Positions 1 to 8,748 of a stretch of DNA of 64,000 nt are shown piece by piece (position 1 is the stretch's first letter; every line of letters starts with the position of its first letter). The position numbers and the translations under genes are program-made. This stretch comes from Bifidobacterium psychraerophilum. GTDB taxonomy: Bacteria > Actinomycetota > Actinomycetes > Actinomycetales > Bifidobacteriaceae. The DNA lies in assembly GCF_000741705.1 (NCBI RefSeq), contig NZ_JGZI01000008.1, positions 62,001 to 126,000 of the forward strand, read 5' to 3'. The notes beneath the pieces were generated by a model. The model was not told the origin of the DNA. It ran no database searches and worked only from the letters and a program-made list of their open reading frames with translations.

Positions 1-60
1 AAGTCGGATGTCAGCACGATCAAGAACCTGCCCAAGGCCCCTCAACACGACGCGGTCTGA
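1..60 (+). CDS. C-terminal end of an unidentified protein (5' end outside window)
   Basis: The first frame is open from the window edge and ends at a TGA at 58-60, giving 19 residues ending in PQHDAV. Third codon positions are mostly G or C, as in the neighbouring genes, and a strong hairpin follows 50 bp downstream. The other two forward frames are also open here, so the frame choice rests on codon preference only. The product cannot be recognised from this fragment. Confidence 0.4.
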   Translation, partial: KSDVSTIKNLPKAPQHDAV

Positions 61-110
61 TCTCCCCAAACACGGATGTGGACGTGGGAGTGAATAAGCG
101 AGCAGACAGC

Positions 111-148
111 GTGATGCCCCGAAGCTAAGACTCAGTTCGGGGCATCAC
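111..148. terminator. Bidirectional hairpin terminator
   Basis: GTGATGCCCCGAA at 111-123 pairs perfectly with TTCGGGGCATCAC at 136-148, a 13 bp stem with a 12 nt loop. It lies between the partial rightward gene ending at 60 and the leftward cca ending at 198, so it probably serves both. No long T-run follows on either side. Confidence 0.7.
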
Positions 149-197
149 CTATATCCCGGCCCGCATCCATCCCGGTCCAGAATGCGGGGGAACCGCC

Positions 198-1616
198 TTA
201 TCGCTGCTCAGACCACCATCTGATGAGCTCGCTCCTGGCCTCATCCTCTTCGACCGGACCGTTGTCGAGACGGAATTCCAGCATATGCTTGTACGCCTTG
301 CCAACCAGGGGTCCCGCCTCGATGCCAAGTATTTCCATGATCTGCGTGCCGTCCAGATCAGGACGGATCGCGTCGAAATCCTCTTTCTTCTTCAATTCAT
401 CGACGCGGGCCTCCATCTCATCCATTGCATGGGAGAACACATAGGCCTTGTGTTTGTTCTGCGTGGTGGCATCGGCGCGGGTCAGACGATTCAACCTCTC
501 ATACAGGCTGCCGGCATCCTTCACGTATCTCCGCACCGCGGCATCGGTCCAGGGCTCGTCCACGTATCCGTGGAAACGCAGATGCAGGGCGACCAGATCG
601 CTTACATCCTCTGTGAGCCTGTGATCGAAGCGAAGCGCCTTGAGCCGTTTACGTGTCATTTTGGCCCCGACGATATCGTGGTGGTGGAAGCTCACCTTCC
701 CGCCGCTTTCGAAGCGTCGGGTTTTGGGCTTGCCGATGTCATGGACCAAGGCCGCCAGACGCAGGGTGAGATCAGGGGCCGGAACCGGACCATCGGGCCC
801 CGTCTCCAGCGCCATAGCCCGATCCAACACAATCAGGGAATGTTCGAAGACATCCTTATGGCGGTGATGCTCGTCGATTTCCAACTGCAAAGCCGGGATC
901 TCGGGGAAGACCACATCAGCGATTCCGGAATCCACCAAGGCCTCCACACCCTCATGCGGGTGTTCGGAAAGCAGGAGCTTGACCAGCTCATCACGTACCC
1001 GCTCGGCGGACACGATGGCGATCCGATCGGTCATTTCCGTTATGGCGGCGGCCGTGTCAGGAGTGATCGTGAACCCAAGTTGGGCGACGAAACGAACGGC
1101 CCTCATCATGCGCAAAGGATCATCGTCGAAGGATTGAAAAGGATTGACCGGCGTGCGCAGCACGCCCTTCGCCAGATCGGCGGCTCCTGAAAAAGGATCC
1201 ACGAATTCAAGCTCGGGCACCCTCAACGCCATCGCGTTGATCGTGAAATCCCTTCTGGACAGGTCGCCCTGCAGACTCGATCCGTAATTGACATCGGGTT
1301 TGCGCGAATCAGGTGTGTAGCTGTCACTCCGGTACGTCGTCACCTCGACTTTGACTTCGGTGCCGTCGGCTCTGCGGCGCACAGCACCCAAGGTGCCGAA
1401 TTTGCGTCCCATATCCCAGAATCCCTGGCCCCATTGCCTCAGGATCGGTTCAAACTCCTCGGGACGCGCCGATGTGCAGAAATCCAGATCGTGTGATGGT
1501 CTGTGGAGCAACAGGTCACGGACGGGACCTCCCACCAGCGAGAGTTCATAATGACGCTCTGCGAACAGATGCCCTAATTCAATGGCCTCAGGCCAGACTT
1601 CAAAATCCACGTACAC
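198..1616 (-). CDS. cca: CCA tRNA nucleotidyltransferase
   Basis: Adds or repairs the 3'-terminal CCA of tRNAs using CTP and ATP. The 472-residue protein has the class II nucleotidyltransferase head: GGPVRD at about 29-34 followed by the metal-binding pair in HDLDF (D43, D45). An RNA-binding core follows, then an HD domain around LVHDIGK near residue 290, as in the longer actinobacterial enzymes. The start is the ATG at 1616, 77 bp from the divergent Nudix gene. The cca/Nudix/DUF6049/murJ arrangement is the same as in other actinobacteria (Mycobacterium tuberculosis Rv3907c-Rv3910), which supports the assignment. The alternative, a poly(A) polymerase, is less likely because actinobacterial members at this locus act as CCA enzymes. 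Confidence 0.95.
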   Translation of the reverse strand: MYVDFEVWPEAIELGHLFAERHYELSLVGGPVRDLLLHRPSHDLDFCTSARPEEFEPILRQWGQGFWDMGRKFGTLGAVRRRADGTEVKVEVTTYRSDSYTPDSRKPDVNYGSSLQGDLSRRDFTINAMALRVPELEFVDPFSGAADLAKGVLRTPVNPFQSFDDDPLRMMRAVRFVAQLGFTITPDTAAAITEMTDRIAIVSAERVRDELVKLLLSEHPHEGVEALVDSGIADVVFPEIPALQLEIDEHHRHKDVFEHSLIVLDRAMALETGPDGPVPAPDLTLRLAALVHDIGKPKTRRFESGGKVSFHHHDIVGAKMTRKRLKALRFDHRLTEDVSDLVALHLRFHGYVDEPWTDAAVRRYVKDAGSLYERLNRLTRADATTQNKHKAYVFSHAMDEMEARVDELKKKEDFDAIRPDLDGTQIMEILGIEAGPLVGKAYKHMLEFRLDNGPVEEDEARSELIRWWSEQR

Positions 1617-1693
1617 CCTTTCAAGGAAGTCTCACATGCGCCTACAAGCATACCGTTACCCCACCTGCACAATAACTTACGTAAAGTGGAGAC
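1617..1693. promoter_or_regulatory. Divergent promoter region cca / Nudix
   Basis: This 77 bp spacer separates the start codons of leftward cca and the rightward Nudix operon. It must carry both promoters or leader regions. It is more A+T-rich than its flanks towards the Nudix side (AATAACTTACG near 1671). No clear operator was seen. Confidence 0.5.
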
Positions 1694-2359
1694 ATGATTA
1701 CGCCCGGAGATCTCGCGCGCATGCTCGCCCATGCCGCCGATGCTGCGGACAGACATGCCTATGCGGAGTCAGATGACGAGGGGCTTCGTTTCACATCGGA
1801 ATCGGATTCCCAGGACTTCATCGTCGGTGAGGATGCCGATGACTCCAAGCCCACGCCGGCGATGATGCCTGCACGCAGAATCAATTTCCGGCCCTCCACC
1901 TTCGCATCTCTGGATGCGCAGGAGCTTCCGGTCGTCAGGGAGTACTCCGCCGGTGGTCTGATCTTCGACGATGCCGGTCGTGTGGCGATCATCGCACGTC
2001 ATTCCCGTTCCGGACACCTGGAGTGGTGCCTGCCGAAGGGGCATATCGAGAAAGGCGAGACCCCGGAGGAGACGGCGGTCAGAGAGGTACGTGAGGAAAC
2101 GGGGATACTCGGCGAAGTCGTGGATTCCATCGCAACGATAGACTATTGGTTCACAGGCACCACGCAGCGCGTGCACAAACTGGTTCATCATTTTGTGCTG
2201 CGTCAAGTGGGCGGACACCTCACGGTGGAAGGAGACCCCGACCATGAGGCCGAAGATGCGATCTGGGTCAATTTTGATGACCTGGACAGTGTGCTGAGCT
2301 ATCCTAATGAGCGCAAGATAGCATGGCTATACGCCAGGAAACTCAAGAAGCAGGTATGA
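1694..2359 (+). CDS. Nudix hydrolase (MutT-like)
   Basis: Hydrolyses nucleoside-diphosphate-linked substrates; the exact substrate is not predictable. The 221-residue protein has a complete Nudix box at about 116-138: GHIEKGE, then the REVREETGI helix, with every conserved Gly, Glu and Arg present. About 75 residues of acidic, probably disordered sequence precede the fold. In the equivalent mycobacterial position the gene is mutT4. It is first in an apparent operon: its TGA overlaps the ATG of the next gene (ATGA at 2356-2359), which suggests translational coupling with the envelope genes downstream. Confidence 0.88.
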   Translation: MITPGDLARMLAHAADAADRHAYAESDDEGLRFTSESDSQDFIVGEDADDSKPTPAMMPARRINFRPSTFASLDAQELPVVREYSAGGLIFDDAGRVAIIARHSRSGHLEWCLPKGHIEKGETPEETAVREVREETGILGEVVDSIATIDYWFTGTTQRVHKLVHHFVLRQVGGHLTVEGDPDHEAEDAIWVNFDDLDSVLSYPNERKIAWLYARKLKKQV

Positions 2360-4629
2360 TTCGCAACCACCGGACCGGGCTGGATTCCGCCCGAAACAGC
2401 GCTGCTCGGCGTATGCACGCCCAGCGCTTCCTCAGTCATATCATCTTGCTGCTGTTGGCTCTGGCCATTACGGTTTCACCGCATGTCTCTACCGCCAAAG
2501 CGGCGGAAGGCGACGATTCCTCAAGCACGTCGTGCTCCACAACGGATATCAGCATCTGTCTGCTCTCCACCACTCCGGTGGTGACGAACGCATCGGGTTA
2601 CTCGGCTGAGGTCTCGATTACGAACAACACCGATGAAACGTTGGAAAGCGGCACTTTCGTCACCTCCACCAATGCCCTGTACCCCTTCACATCACGGGTC
2701 GATATGCAAGGTTGGGCAGAGGGCGGCACCCATATCCCCACGCCGAACAAGCTCAACAGCAGCTCGGTCGCAGCGTTGGAACCGGGTGCGACGACGAGGG
2801 TCTCGATTCATCTGCCCGCCGATAACGATGTGCTCAAATCGATCAGCAACTGGGGCCCGAAGCCGCTGCTGTTCAGCTTCACATCCGGCAACACCGCACC
2901 GGTCCGTCTGCATTCCTTCCTCACACGTTCCACCGACGGTCTTTCAACCGCCCAGACGCCGGCCCTGTCCATAACCGCCGTGCTCCCACTGACCACCACT
3001 TCGTGGAGCGCCGATCAGGACGCCCTGAAGAATCTGGTGACCAAGGACGCCACCACCTCGACGGATGCGACGGCATCACCCGCAGCGGACACCGAACAAC
3101 GGTCAGCACCCGCTACCTCTGTGCTCAAACTGAGCAAAGAGGCCACGCAGAGGCAACAGCAGCAACTGCAACTGCTCGACAAACATCCGGAACTGCAATC
3201 CATAGCGGATCCCGATTATCTTTCCAGCTTCGCGATACCGCCTCAGACCACCGCGATTATGCAACCCTCGGATTTCGACATCACCGCATATGCGCAGGGG
3301 GATGCCGAAGCATACGAAAAGGCCGGTATCAGCACCAGCCAGTGGAACAGTGCCGCCGGGCTCGCGGCCCTGCGTTCCGCAACGGGGGACGAGCAGTCAA
3401 CGGCCTCCTCCTATGCATGGCAAGGCCAGGGTACATGGACCCTCTCCGCGCTGCAGAGCGCCAAACAGGCGGGGTATTCCACCGTCATCGCCGACAGCGA
3501 GTATGAAGCCAACAACTCCTCGGTCGCGCATACCGGCAAATATGTGGTCACCACGAAAGAGGGCGCGGTTACCGTGCTGGCCGCCCAGCGCGAACTCAGC
3601 CGCCTCGCCCAAGGCAAATCCACAAGCAACGACGCGGACGGCGAAAGCACCGACGCGGGCCGTCTCGCACGCTTCATGGCGCAAAGCGCGCTGTACCAAA
3701 TGGAACAGCCGTATGCCAACAGGGTTCTCATGGTGGCCTTCTCGGGGTCGCAGGACATCCAGTATGCGGATGAGCTGATGTCGGCCATGGAACATGCGTC
3801 ATGGTTGAAGCTGACGGACATGAAGACACTCGATGCCGCATCCGCCTATCAGGAGGGCTCCGAAGCGGCCCAATCGGTACCGACATCCTCGGGAATCACC
3901 TCGCACAAACTCTCGCAGATCAGCAGCTATCTGGACACTCTGGCAAGCAACCAGAACGATATCGACCGCTTTGGTTCCGCCATTCTGATACAGAAAAAAA
4001 CAGGCGCGGATGACGGGACGGACTCCTCCGCGGCGTCGGACACCCAGGCGTTGGCGCGAGGGCAGGCCTCCCAATCGGTCGATCAGCAGCGCAACGATGC
4101 AGCCAGCTGGCTGAGCGAACTCAAGTTGACGCAGGCCGATCTGGCCTTGCACACCTTCGCCGGCAACGGCATGCAAGGGGGCCTGGTGAAGGCCTCCTCA
4201 TCCTTGTCCGAGCAGCTGCTCGGCGGCGTTACCATCACCCCCTCCGAATCGATTTCGGTGGTCAGTGAAACCGCCAGCATGCCGGTGACGATCAGTAACG
4301 ACCATCCCTTCCCGGTCAAGGTCAGCGTCAGCTCGCAGACAGATTCCACGATCATTGCCACATCGCGCCTGGTGGAAACCACGATTCCCGCGAATTCGGA
4401 GGTGCAGGTCACCTTCACCATACGTGTCGCCACATCCGGTAAGGCGACGGCACGTCTCAACCTCCTCGACCGCAATGGCGCCACCTTCGGCTCCGCGCAA
4501 TCGACGACCATCACCAGCAGTCTGCAATTGAGCGATATGAGTGGCCTTCTTATTCTCGGTGCCGCCATCCTCTTCGGGGCTCTTGGACTTTGGCGACAAT
4601 TCAACCGCAAAAAGGATCCAGACGAATGA
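2356..4629 (+). CDS. DUF6049 family membrane-anchored surface protein
   Basis: A predicted exported protein of 757 residues with no known activity. The start is the ATG overlapping the Nudix stop; an ATG 33 bp upstream lies inside the Nudix gene. An arginine-rich N-region and a hydrophobic segment (ILLLLALAITV, about 33-43) followed by AKAAEG look like a signal peptide. A Ser/Thr/Ala-rich extracellular body includes a long helical stretch (KEATQRQQQQLQLLD) and a late beta-rich domain. It ends with one membrane segment (about 727-745) and a positively charged tail RKKDPDE. It lies immediately before murJ with an ATGA overlap, matching mycobacterial Rv3909-Rv3910, so a role in envelope assembly with MurJ is a reasonable inference. 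Confidence 0.8.
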   Translation: MIRNHRTGLDSARNSAARRMHAQRFLSHIILLLLALAITVSPHVSTAKAAEGDDSSSTSCSTTDISICLLSTTPVVTNASGYSAEVSITNNTDETLESGTFVTSTNALYPFTSRVDMQGWAEGGTHIPTPNKLNSSSVAALEPGATTRVSIHLPADNDVLKSISNWGPKPLLFSFTSGNTAPVRLHSFLTRSTDGLSTAQTPALSITAVLPLTTTSWSADQDALKNLVTKDATTSTDATASPAADTEQRSAPATSVLKLSKEATQRQQQQLQLLDKHPELQSIADPDYLSSFAIPPQTTAIMQPSDFDITAYAQGDAEAYEKAGISTSQWNSAAGLAALRSATGDEQSTASSYAWQGQGTWTLSALQSAKQAGYSTVIADSEYEANNSSVAHTGKYVVTTKEGAVTVLAAQRELSRLAQGKSTSNDADGESTDAGRLARFMAQSALYQMEQPYANRVLMVAFSGSQDIQYADELMSAMEHASWLKLTDMKTLDAASAYQEGSEAAQSVPTSSGITSHKLSQISSYLDTLASNQNDIDRFGSAILIQKKTGADDGTDSSAASDTQALARGQASQSVDQQRNDAASWLSELKLTQADLALHTFAGNGMQGGLVKASSSLSEQLLGGVTITPSESISVVSETASMPVTISNDHPFPVKVSVSSQTDSTIIATSRLVETTIPANSEVQVTFTIRVATSGKATARLNLLDRNGATFGSAQSTTITSSLQLSDMSGLLILGAAILFGALGLWRQFNRKKDPDE

Positions 4630-7600
4630 ACTCTGTCGGACGTAACTCCGTCATCATGGCCTCCGGCACCGCCGCTTCGCGAATAACCGGGCAGATACGC
4701 ACCATCCTGCTCGCCGCCGCACTGGGTACCACAGGCACAGCGATCAACGCCTACCAGACCGGGGCCATGATCCCGCAAGTGATGTTCACCCTGATTTCCG
4801 GTGGGGTGTTCAATGCCGTCCTGGTGCCCCAGATCGTACGTACCCTGAAGTCGAAGCACGCCGAGGATCACCTCAACAAACTCATCACCTCGAGCGTCGT
4901 GCTGCTGCTGCTGATCACCTTCATCCTGATGATGGGGACCTCGGTGCTCACCTCGATCTATCTGGATGCCCGATGGACCGGCCAGCAGAGAGCCTTGGTC
5001 AATGCCTTCACCCTATGGTGCATGCCGCAGATATTCTTCTATGGCCTGTACACCATACTCGGTCAGATACTGGCCGCGAAGGGCAAGTTCGCCACATACG
5101 CGTGGAGTTCGGTCGGAGCCAACATCATCAGTTGTGCGGGCTTCATCGTCTTCATCGTGCTTTTCGGCAATGCACAGCGTCAGCCTCTTGAGTTCTGGAC
5201 GCCTCTTACCATCGCACTGACCGCCGGTACCTGGACCGTAGGTGTCGCATTCCAGGCGATCATCCTGTTCTTCCCCCTGATGCGCACCGGCTTCCGCTTT
5301 CACTGGCGCTGGGGGATCCGCGGCATAGGGTTGCGCTCGATGGGACCGGTGGCTGCTTGGAGCATCGGTGTCGTCGTCGTCAATCAGCTGGCCAATGTCG
5401 TCAATGCCCGCATCACCAACGGCGCACCTCTGGCGGGGAACGACACCTTCGGCATAGCCGGCAACGGTTCGTACCAGAATGCCTTTGCCATCTACATTCT
5501 GCCGTACTCACTGATCGCGGTCTCCGTCACCACAGCGATGTTCCCCAGGCTCTCCAAGGCCATCGCCGATCACCACATCCATCTCGCCCGGCTCGGGCTG
5601 AGCCAGGCCTTACGCAATGTCGGCCTGCTGATGGCCTTCTTCTCCGTGGCGATGATCGTGATGCCGGTACCCATCACGAGGGCGCTGCTGCCCTCGGTGA
5701 ACGTTCACGAGGCGGTGCTGATATCCCAGCCCCTTGTGGGACTGTCCTTCGGACTTGTGATCTCCGGGGCCTTCCTGCTGGTGCAACGCACCTTCTATGC
5801 CCTTGAAGATGGTTTGCATCCCTTTATCTTCGCCGCGATGACCAATATCCTGCAGGTCGGCATCGTGCTCGCGGCGACGAAGCTGCTTCCCCCGTCGGAA
5901 TGGACGGGTTGGGTCGGTTTTTCGATGACCCTGGGCAACATCATCTCCTTCCCGGTTCTGGTGTGGATGTTGCGCAAGAAGCTCGGCGGGACGATGGACG
6001 GCCGCAGGATCGGGACCACATACATCAAAATCCTCATTGCCTCCATCTGTGCGCTGCTCGGCGGCCGGCTGCTGTCAACGCCCGTCATCGGGCTTATAGG
6101 GGCATCCCTGCAAAGTGGCCATGAACAGATGAGCTGGATGCAGGCCATCGTGGCCTGCATCGTGCTGTCCGTCATCATCGCCGTGATCTATTGCGGTCTG
6201 CTGTATCTGATGAAAACCGAGGAACTGCTCAGCGCATTCAGAGCTGCGATGGCTCGACTGACGAGAGTATCCAAAGGCCTTTCGGGGCACGCTTCGACGG
6301 GCGACTCCGAGCAGGTTCCCGAACAGTCCGCACCAGAAACCCCAATAGCACCAAGTTTTCCCCCGAACGTTGTGAAAACACCGAGAACGACTACCTCTTC
6401 AGGTGCCAAGACGGGTAGACTGGCAACACAACAAGGGTTCACAGCGAAGGCTTTTGATCGTGAAAGTAGCAAACACAGCATGACACCGCAACTCGGAGAC
6501 ACCATCATCAACCGTTATTCACTGGTGGCTTCGTTACGCAATGAAGCAGGGTTGCAGGCCTGGCGTGCCCATGATTCGGTGCTGGCACGCGAATGCCAGT
6601 TGTTCTTCGTCACCGACGGTGCCGTCGCCTCGCAGTGCAGCACACTGGCCTCGGGCATTGCATTGTCCCGTAACCGGCACTTCACACCCATCTATCATTT
6701 CAGTGAGTCATCCGGCGTCGCGCTGATCATCACGGCTCTGGATGCGGGCATATCCCTGTCCGACTATCTTGCCGGCCCGACGGTCGGCACGTTGAGCAAC
6801 GAGGCGATGCGCACCATCGTGGGCGAGATCGCCGAGGCTCTGCTGACCCTGAAAAACGCCGATCTGACGAATCCTTCGATCTGCACCGACACCATACGTC
6901 TATCCTCCACAGGTGTGACCGTTGCCGATGCCCCCGTCAGCACCATGCTGATCAACCCCCTTGGCACCGGCAACAGCCGTGCGGTCAGCGAGGAGATGGT
7001 CACCAAACAGCTTTCGGCGGTACTCTACGCCATGCTCACACGCACACCCGATGTCAAAGGCATGGACTTTGACGAGCAGACCCTGCCCCCTGATGTCCCG
7101 GAAGAGTTCAGGATCATCTGCACACGGGCCCTGGGCTTGGCCAGTGCCGACGGCTCACCGTCGGTGCCACTCAGAACATTGGCCGAATTCGAAGCTCTGT
7201 TGGGCGTCTGGACACCTCCTGAGGAACTCTCGGATGCCGATATCTCCTGGCCGGATCATGAGGGTGCCTGTTCCATCGAGAAGGTCGACATCCGCCCCAC
7301 GGACAGCCATGCGGTACGGGATGTGCCCGCTTCCTTCGCTTCCGAAGCGAAGAAGACCGAGGCCGCCGAACCTCAATGGGCGACCAACCAGTTGCTCTTC
7401 CCTGAAAGCAATGAAGTGCAAATCGTCCGTCCCACCGCGAAGGACGGCGATCTGTTCGCAGCGTTCGAGGATTTCCCATACATCAATCCCGTCGGCTCCA
7501 GCTATCCGGAGAACGAGACCAGCGCAATCGATGTCAGTCGTCTGCGCGCAGCCAAAGCGGTCGATTCCGGGGAGCTTTCCACGAACACAGGGGAGATGCC

Positions 7601-8504
7601 CGCCACGACCGCGGCAGTGCCTGTGGCGGCTCTCAATGAGCGGATAGCCAAGGAGAAGCAGGAGGAGGCGGAAGAGCAGCAGGAGGCCCTGAATCAGGAG
7701 ATGACCGCCACGATGCAGCCTCTTCCTCCCAGTTTCACTCCCAAGCCACGTCCGCATCAGGCCACCTCGGATGCTTATCGAAACAACGAATCGCTGTATG
7801 ACGACGAGGACGAGGAGAACGAGGAGAAGAGCGGCAAGCTGTTCGGCCTCTTCACCGGGCGTTCGCTGGCGATACTGATCGGTGTCGTCCTGCTTGTGGC
7901 AGCGATGGCCTGGGCCGTCAATGGTCTGCTTGGAGCGGCCACAGGATCCTCGACCTCCGATACCAGCAAAAGCGCATGGCCTGAAATGACCAATGTGCCC
8001 TTCCCCGGCTCCACCAGTGCCGATGCCTCGGCATCCTCCTCGGCGGCCAGTTCATCGTCGCATTCCGCAACGAGCTCGAGCACGAAGGCGAGCGGCGCAA
8101 AGGTCACGCACGCCGACAAAAACGCCAGTGCGGCTCCCAGCCCATCACCGACACCAACCGCCACACAGAACACGACCGCCTTCGCCACCGGAACACAGAC
8201 ATTCCTGAATCAGCCTGCCGGTCTCCAGGGACGCGGCTGGTACGTCCACCTCACGGAGCCTCAGCAGGTCACCAGACTGGTGATTTCGATCCGTCAGTCC
8301 GGCGGCCAGGGCCAGATATATGCCAACTCGACTGCAAGCTCGCCGAACCAGGGCGATCCCGTGGCACAATTCGCCTTCGATGCCAGCGGCACCACAACCG
8401 TGACGCTCAGCAAACCCGTGTCGACGCAGGATCTGGTGGTATGGGTGCCGTTGGACACCACCCCTTCCGGTGGGCTGTACTTCAACTCGGTTCAGGTCTT
8501 CTGA
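4626..8504 (+). CDS. murJ: MurJ lipid II flippase fused to a pseudokinase and an extracellular domain
   Basis: Moves lipid II across the membrane for peptidoglycan synthesis. The 1292-residue protein starts at an ATG overlapping the previous stop. Residues about 1-540 form the multi-spanning MurJ/MviN domain. A linker leads to a protein-kinase-like fold at about 623-862, starting GDTIINRYSLVA. The usual VAIK lysine is replaced (CQLFFV), no HRD motif is visible, and VADAP stands at the DFG position, so it should be catalytically dead. A long acidic linker, one membrane helix at about 1079-1105, a Ser/Ala-rich stretch and a C-terminal discoidin-like beta domain (about 1185-1292) follow. Mycobacterial MviN has the same order, and its pseudokinase is phosphorylated by PknB and binds FhaA. 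A similar control is likely here. Confidence 0.93.
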   Translation: MNSVGRNSVIMASGTAASRITGQIRTILLAAALGTTGTAINAYQTGAMIPQVMFTLISGGVFNAVLVPQIVRTLKSKHAEDHLNKLITSSVVLLLLITFILMMGTSVLTSIYLDARWTGQQRALVNAFTLWCMPQIFFYGLYTILGQILAAKGKFATYAWSSVGANIISCAGFIVFIVLFGNAQRQPLEFWTPLTIALTAGTWTVGVAFQAIILFFPLMRTGFRFHWRWGIRGIGLRSMGPVAAWSIGVVVVNQLANVVNARITNGAPLAGNDTFGIAGNGSYQNAFAIYILPYSLIAVSVTTAMFPRLSKAIADHHIHLARLGLSQALRNVGLLMAFFSVAMIVMPVPITRALLPSVNVHEAVLISQPLVGLSFGLVISGAFLLVQRTFYALEDGLHPFIFAAMTNILQVGIVLAATKLLPPSEWTGWVGFSMTLGNIISFPVLVWMLRKKLGGTMDGRRIGTTYIKILIASICALLGGRLLSTPVIGLIGASLQSGHEQMSWMQAIVACIVLSVIIAVIYCGLLYLMKTEELLSAFRAAMARLTRVSKGLSGHASTGDSEQVPEQSAPETPIAPSFPPNVVKTPRTTTSSGAKTGRLATQQGFTAKAFDRESSKHSMTPQLGDTIINRYSLVASLRNEAGLQAWRAHDSVLARECQLFFVTDGAVASQCSTLASGIALSRNRHFTPIYHFSESSGVALIITALDAGISLSDYLAGPTVGTLSNEAMRTIVGEIAEALLTLKNADLTNPSICTDTIRLSSTGVTVADAPVSTMLINPLGTGNSRAVSEEMVTKQLSAVLYAMLTRTPDVKGMDFDEQTLPPDVPEEFRIICTRALGLASADGSPSVPLRTLAEFEALLGVWTPPEELSDADISWPDHEGACSIEKVDIRPTDSHAVRDVPASFASEAKKTEAAEPQWATNQLLFPESNEVQIVRPTAKDGDLFAAFEDFPYINPVGSSYPENETSAIDVSRLRAAKAVDSGELSTNTGEMPATTAAVPVAALNERIAKEKQEEAEEQQEALNQEMTATMQPLPPSFTPKPRPHQATSDAYRNNESLYDDEDEENEEKSGKLFGLFTGRSLAILIGVVLLVAAMAWAVNGLLGAATGSSTSDTSKSAWPEMTNVPFPGSTSADASASSSAASSSSHSATSSSTKASGAKVTHADKNASAAPSPSPTPTATQNTTAFATGTQTFLNQPAGLQGRGWYVHLTEPQQVTRLVISIRQSGGQGQIYANSTASSPNQGDPVAQFAFDASGTTTVTLSKPVSTQDLVVWVPLDTTPSGGLYFNSVQVF

Positions 8505-8514
8505 TCACCACCCC

Positions 8515-8573
8515 GGAGGATCCCATGCCCGCCCCCTGAAGGGCCGTATGGGGTCCCAAGCGCGGGATCCTCC
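8515..8573. terminator. Hairpin downstream of murJ
   Basis: GGAGGATCCC at 8515-8524 pairs with GGGATCCTCC at 8564-8573. The 39 nt between them contain smaller self-complementary C- and G-runs. It sits 11 bp after the murJ stop. There is no T-run, so it may be a weak terminator or an mRNA-stabilising structure. Confidence 0.45.
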
Positions 8574-8637
8574 ACTGACGTGCATACGCGTCGCAATCCC
8601 CGGTGAAGTGTACCGAAGTCGTGACGCCTTCGGACTT

Positions 8638-8655
8638 GTGCGACTACAGTCGCAC
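8638..8655. promoter_or_regulatory. 18 bp inverted repeat in the promoter region of the aminotransferase gene
   Basis: GTGCGACT at 8638-8645 is followed by two bases and then the exact complement AGTCGCAC at 8648-8655. A TAATAC hexamer at 8662-8667 could be a -10 element. The repeat would overlap the -35/spacer region, as expected for an operator. The binding protein is unknown. Confidence 0.4.
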
Positions 8656-8748
8656 TCTTTGTAATACAGTGTGCGGTAACGTGCGTGCGAAGATCGACTC
8701 CGCCCGCGCACCTCACGCCTGAATCATCTCCGCAGAAAGGCAATGATT

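Noticed and set aside
8743-8748. ATG at 8743 as start of the aminotransferase gene
   Set aside because: It is only 2 bp from the ribosome site; the ATG at 8749 has normal spacing.
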